From Alphaproteobacteria bacterium (lineage in GTDB: Bacteria > Pseudomonadota > Alphaproteobacteria > Rhizobiales > JAJFHC01): a DNA stretch of 64,000 bases. Made by a program: the position numbers and the translations under genes. Shown piece after piece: positions 62,755 through 64,000 of this stretch (positions within the stretch are counted from its first letter, which is position 1; each line of letters begins with the position of its first letter). Below the pieces are notes generated by a model. The model did not search any database, was not told the DNA's origin, and was given only the letters and a program-made list of their open reading frames with translations. The DNA lies in the NCBI GenBank assembly GCA_021775805.1, contig JAJFHD010000125.1, positions 62,001-126,000 on the forward strand. Direction: 5' to 3'.

Positions 62755-63044
62755 GGTTGTTCGGGAGTGCCGGCGCGATCGAACGGCGATGATGTTTGTT
62801 CGCGTGGTTCAGACTCCAGACACAATCCTCCTCGGGCTTGACCGGAGGATACAAGGACGATCATCTGGATGAGATGCACGAGATACGCGCGTCGAGCGCG
62901 CGCATGACAGGAAGTTGGACACGGGATACGGCTCCGGTTGCATCGGTTCTTCCTGGTTTGTGGCTGCATTGGAAACCCTGGCTTCGGAGAATGCGACGCT
63001 GTACGGTTTTCCGCAGCATCTACGGACAAACAGGGAGACTATCC
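62755..63044. other. acdS-racemase gene spacer
   Basis: This 290-bp spacer holds a REP-like palindrome at 62825-62850. Frames extending the racemase upstream lack a ribosome-binding site and homology to the family N-terminus. I see no further gene. Confidence 0.5.
62825..62850. repeat. REP-like palindrome
   Basis: ATCCTCC (62825-62831) and GGAGGAT (62844-62850) with CGGGCTTGAC between resembles the dispersed intergenic palindromes common in alphaproteobacterial genomes, whose translation typically reads like VKPEDD. The single copy here is degenerate. Confidence 0.45.
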
Positions 63045-63827
63045 ATGCAGCGGGACCCGGACAGCACCATCGCGATGGGAAGGCGTGGGCAGATCTGTTC
63101 GGGCATGGGGCTCGGGGTTTTGCTCATGGACGATGAGTACCCCGGATTTCCGGGCGACGTGCGCAATCCCAGCGGGTTTCCGTATCCGATACAGTACGAA
63201 ATCGTCGAGGGTGTCGACATCAAGCTCCTGAACTATTCGGGCGATGCCAGGGAGCGCGCTTTCGAGCCGATCCTGAAGGCGGCACAACGGCTCAAACGGG
63301 TAGGCGCGCGCGCGATCATCGGCGAGTGCGGCCACTTTTCCTACTTCCAGAAACGGCTTGCCGATGCGATTGACATCCCGGTTTTCATTTCAAGCCTGCT
63401 GCAGGTCTCCTGGGCTAAACAGGTGATCGGCCGCGACCGTATGGTCGGGGTCGTGGTGTCTCACACCGAACCGGTGACCGACGCCCATCTTGAAGCGGTC
63501 GGTGTCGTGCGTGACGACCGGATGGCCATTCGGGGCGCACGAAACGATGGCAAGTGTCCGGCCTTCGACGGACTCTGGCATGCTGAAAAACGCGCCGACC
63601 CGCCGCGTGCGGTGTTTGCCGACGCTGAAACCCAGTTCGTCAAGGTTTGTGTCGACTTCGCGACAGAGTATCCGAACATGGGCGCGATGGTAATCGAGTG
63701 CACCGGTTTTCCTCCGTTTGCGCAATCGGTTCAACGGGCGATCGACCTTCCGGTCTTCAGTTATGCGACGCTAATGGATTTTGCCAATTCCGCCGTCGCC
63801 CACCGCGGGTTTTCCGGTCACGTCTGA
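63045..63827 (+). CDS. Aspartate/glutamate racemase family protein
   Basis: A 260-residue protein of the Asp/Glu racemase superfamily. The first catalytic Cys region is GECGHFS (about residue 96) and the second IECTGFPPFAQSV (about 224), both Cys retained. The beginning GLGVLLMDDEYPGFPGDVRNPSGFPYPI is typical of the subfamily without a racemase assay. The ATG at 63045 follows GGGAG. Downstream of acdS on the same strand but with its own spacer; the substrate is unknown (hydantoin- or maleate-type chemistry is possible). Confidence 0.8.
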   Translation: MQRDPDSTIAMGRRGQICSGMGLGVLLMDDEYPGFPGDVRNPSGFPYPIQYEIVEGVDIKLLNYSGDARERAFEPILKAAQRLKRVGARAIIGECGHFSYFQKRLADAIDIPVFISSLLQVSWAKQVIGRDRMVGVVVSHTEPVTDAHLEAVGVVRDDRMAIRGARNDGKCPAFDGLWHAEKRADPPRAVFADAETQFVKVCVDFATEYPNMGAMVIECTGFPPFAQSVQRAIDLPVFSYATLMDFANSAVAHRGFSGHV

Positions 63828-63829
63828 CT

Positions 63830-64000
63830 TCAGTTCCTGAGTTTCATGAAGTCGATGAACACACGCAGCACCTCGATATTTGCATTCGCCTTGGGATAAT
63901 AGAGGAAGTGCCCGGGTTCCTGTACGGCGTAGTCGTCAAGAACGCTTTGCAGTTTGCCTGTAGCCAACTCGTTCTCGATATTGGCGCGGAACAGCCAGCC
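63830..64000 (-). CDS. LysR family transcriptional regulator, C-terminal end (cut by window edge)
   Basis: Last 56 codons of a LysR-type substrate-binding domain, ending ...GHFLYYPKANANIEVLRVFIDFMKLRN and stop at 63830-63832. The pattern LLxDYxxxxxxxYLYYPKxRxxxPKVRAFIDF is common to LysR regulators. The DNA-binding part and its target lie outside the window. Convergent with the racemase gene, two bases between stops. Confidence 0.85.
   Translation of the reverse strand, partial: GWLFRANIENELATGKLQSVLDDYAVQEPGHFLYYPKANANIEVLRVFIDFMKLRN

Noticed and set aside
62796-63044. N-terminal extension of the racemase-family protein
   Set aside because: An upstream in-frame start exists but without a ribosome-binding site, and the added residues look like translated spacer.

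Overview
The window reads as about 64 kb of chromosome from an alphaproteobacterium, most likely of the Hyphomicrobiales (Rhizobiales) or a close relative. The DNA is roughly 58-60% GC by eye, and the housekeeping gene strings are typical of that group: moxR-DUF58-batA/DUF4159 beside DUF1285-Nudix-DUF6111-cca; hemF-trmL-petABC; mtnP-apt-mtnA; prs-rplY-pth-ychF; lgt-COG1565-pgeF; and uvrC/pgsA/moaD. I found no rRNA, tRNA, CRISPR array, transposase or phage gene. Both ends cut a gene: a glutathionyl-hydroquinone reductase at the left and a LysR regulator at the right.

Layout. 0-1.5 kb: glutathione-linked reductase and a GNAT acetyltransferase. 1.5-8.4 kb (minus): four overlapping genes of a MoxR/von Willebrand-type envelope system. 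8.6-11.4 kb (plus): DUF1285, CoA pyrophosphatase, DUF6111 and CCA-adding enzyme. 11.5-14.1 kb (minus): a low-GC secreted protein of unknown function, HemF and TrmL. 14.4-17.1 kb: cytochrome bc1. 17.2-19.8 kb: methylthioadenosine recycling. 19.8-36.1 kb: an aromatic-acid catabolic region. 36.3-37.7 kb: an exported caspase-like protein. 37.7-42.6 kb (minus): YchF, Pth, L25, PRPP synthetase and a lipoprotein. 42.8-46.7 kb (minus): M24 peptidase, PgeF, SAM methyltransferase and Lgt. 46.9-49.2 kb: UbiK, YbjN, a TetR/COQ9-like protein and CsaA. 49.2-53.1 kb: a two-component system, a MarR regulator and a branched-chain aminotransferase. 53.1-61.0 kb: moaD, pgsA, then a subtilase and a TIR-WD40 protein lying between pgsA and uvrC, then uvrC. 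61.1-64 kb: an AcdR-like regulator, ACC deaminase, a racemase-family protein and the LysR end.

The best-supported metabolic story is aerobic benzoate use by the box (benzoyl-CoA epoxide) route. A LivJHMGF importer, a benzoate-CoA ligase, the shikimate-kinase-fused regulator BoxR, and BoxC, BoxB and BoxA are all present, with an alpha/beta hydrolase, two MaoC hydratases, a TfdA-like dioxygenase and an isochorismatase-family hydrolase as likely accessories. BoxD, the semialdehyde dehydrogenase of the pathway, is not in the window. A near-identical 14-bp motif occurs upstream of both livJ and boxC.

The best candidate for an undescribed system is the 54.2-59.0 kb islet. A secreted subtilisin-like peptidase and a TIR-transmembrane-coiled-coil-WD40 protein with 16 very similar 42-residue repeats are transcribed divergently from one 230-bp spacer, and they split the uvrC/pgsA neighbourhood that is usually contiguous in this group. 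A membrane signalling or defence role is inference. The exported caspase-like protein at 36.3 kb, with nested inverted repeats in front of it, is a second candidate of the same general kind.
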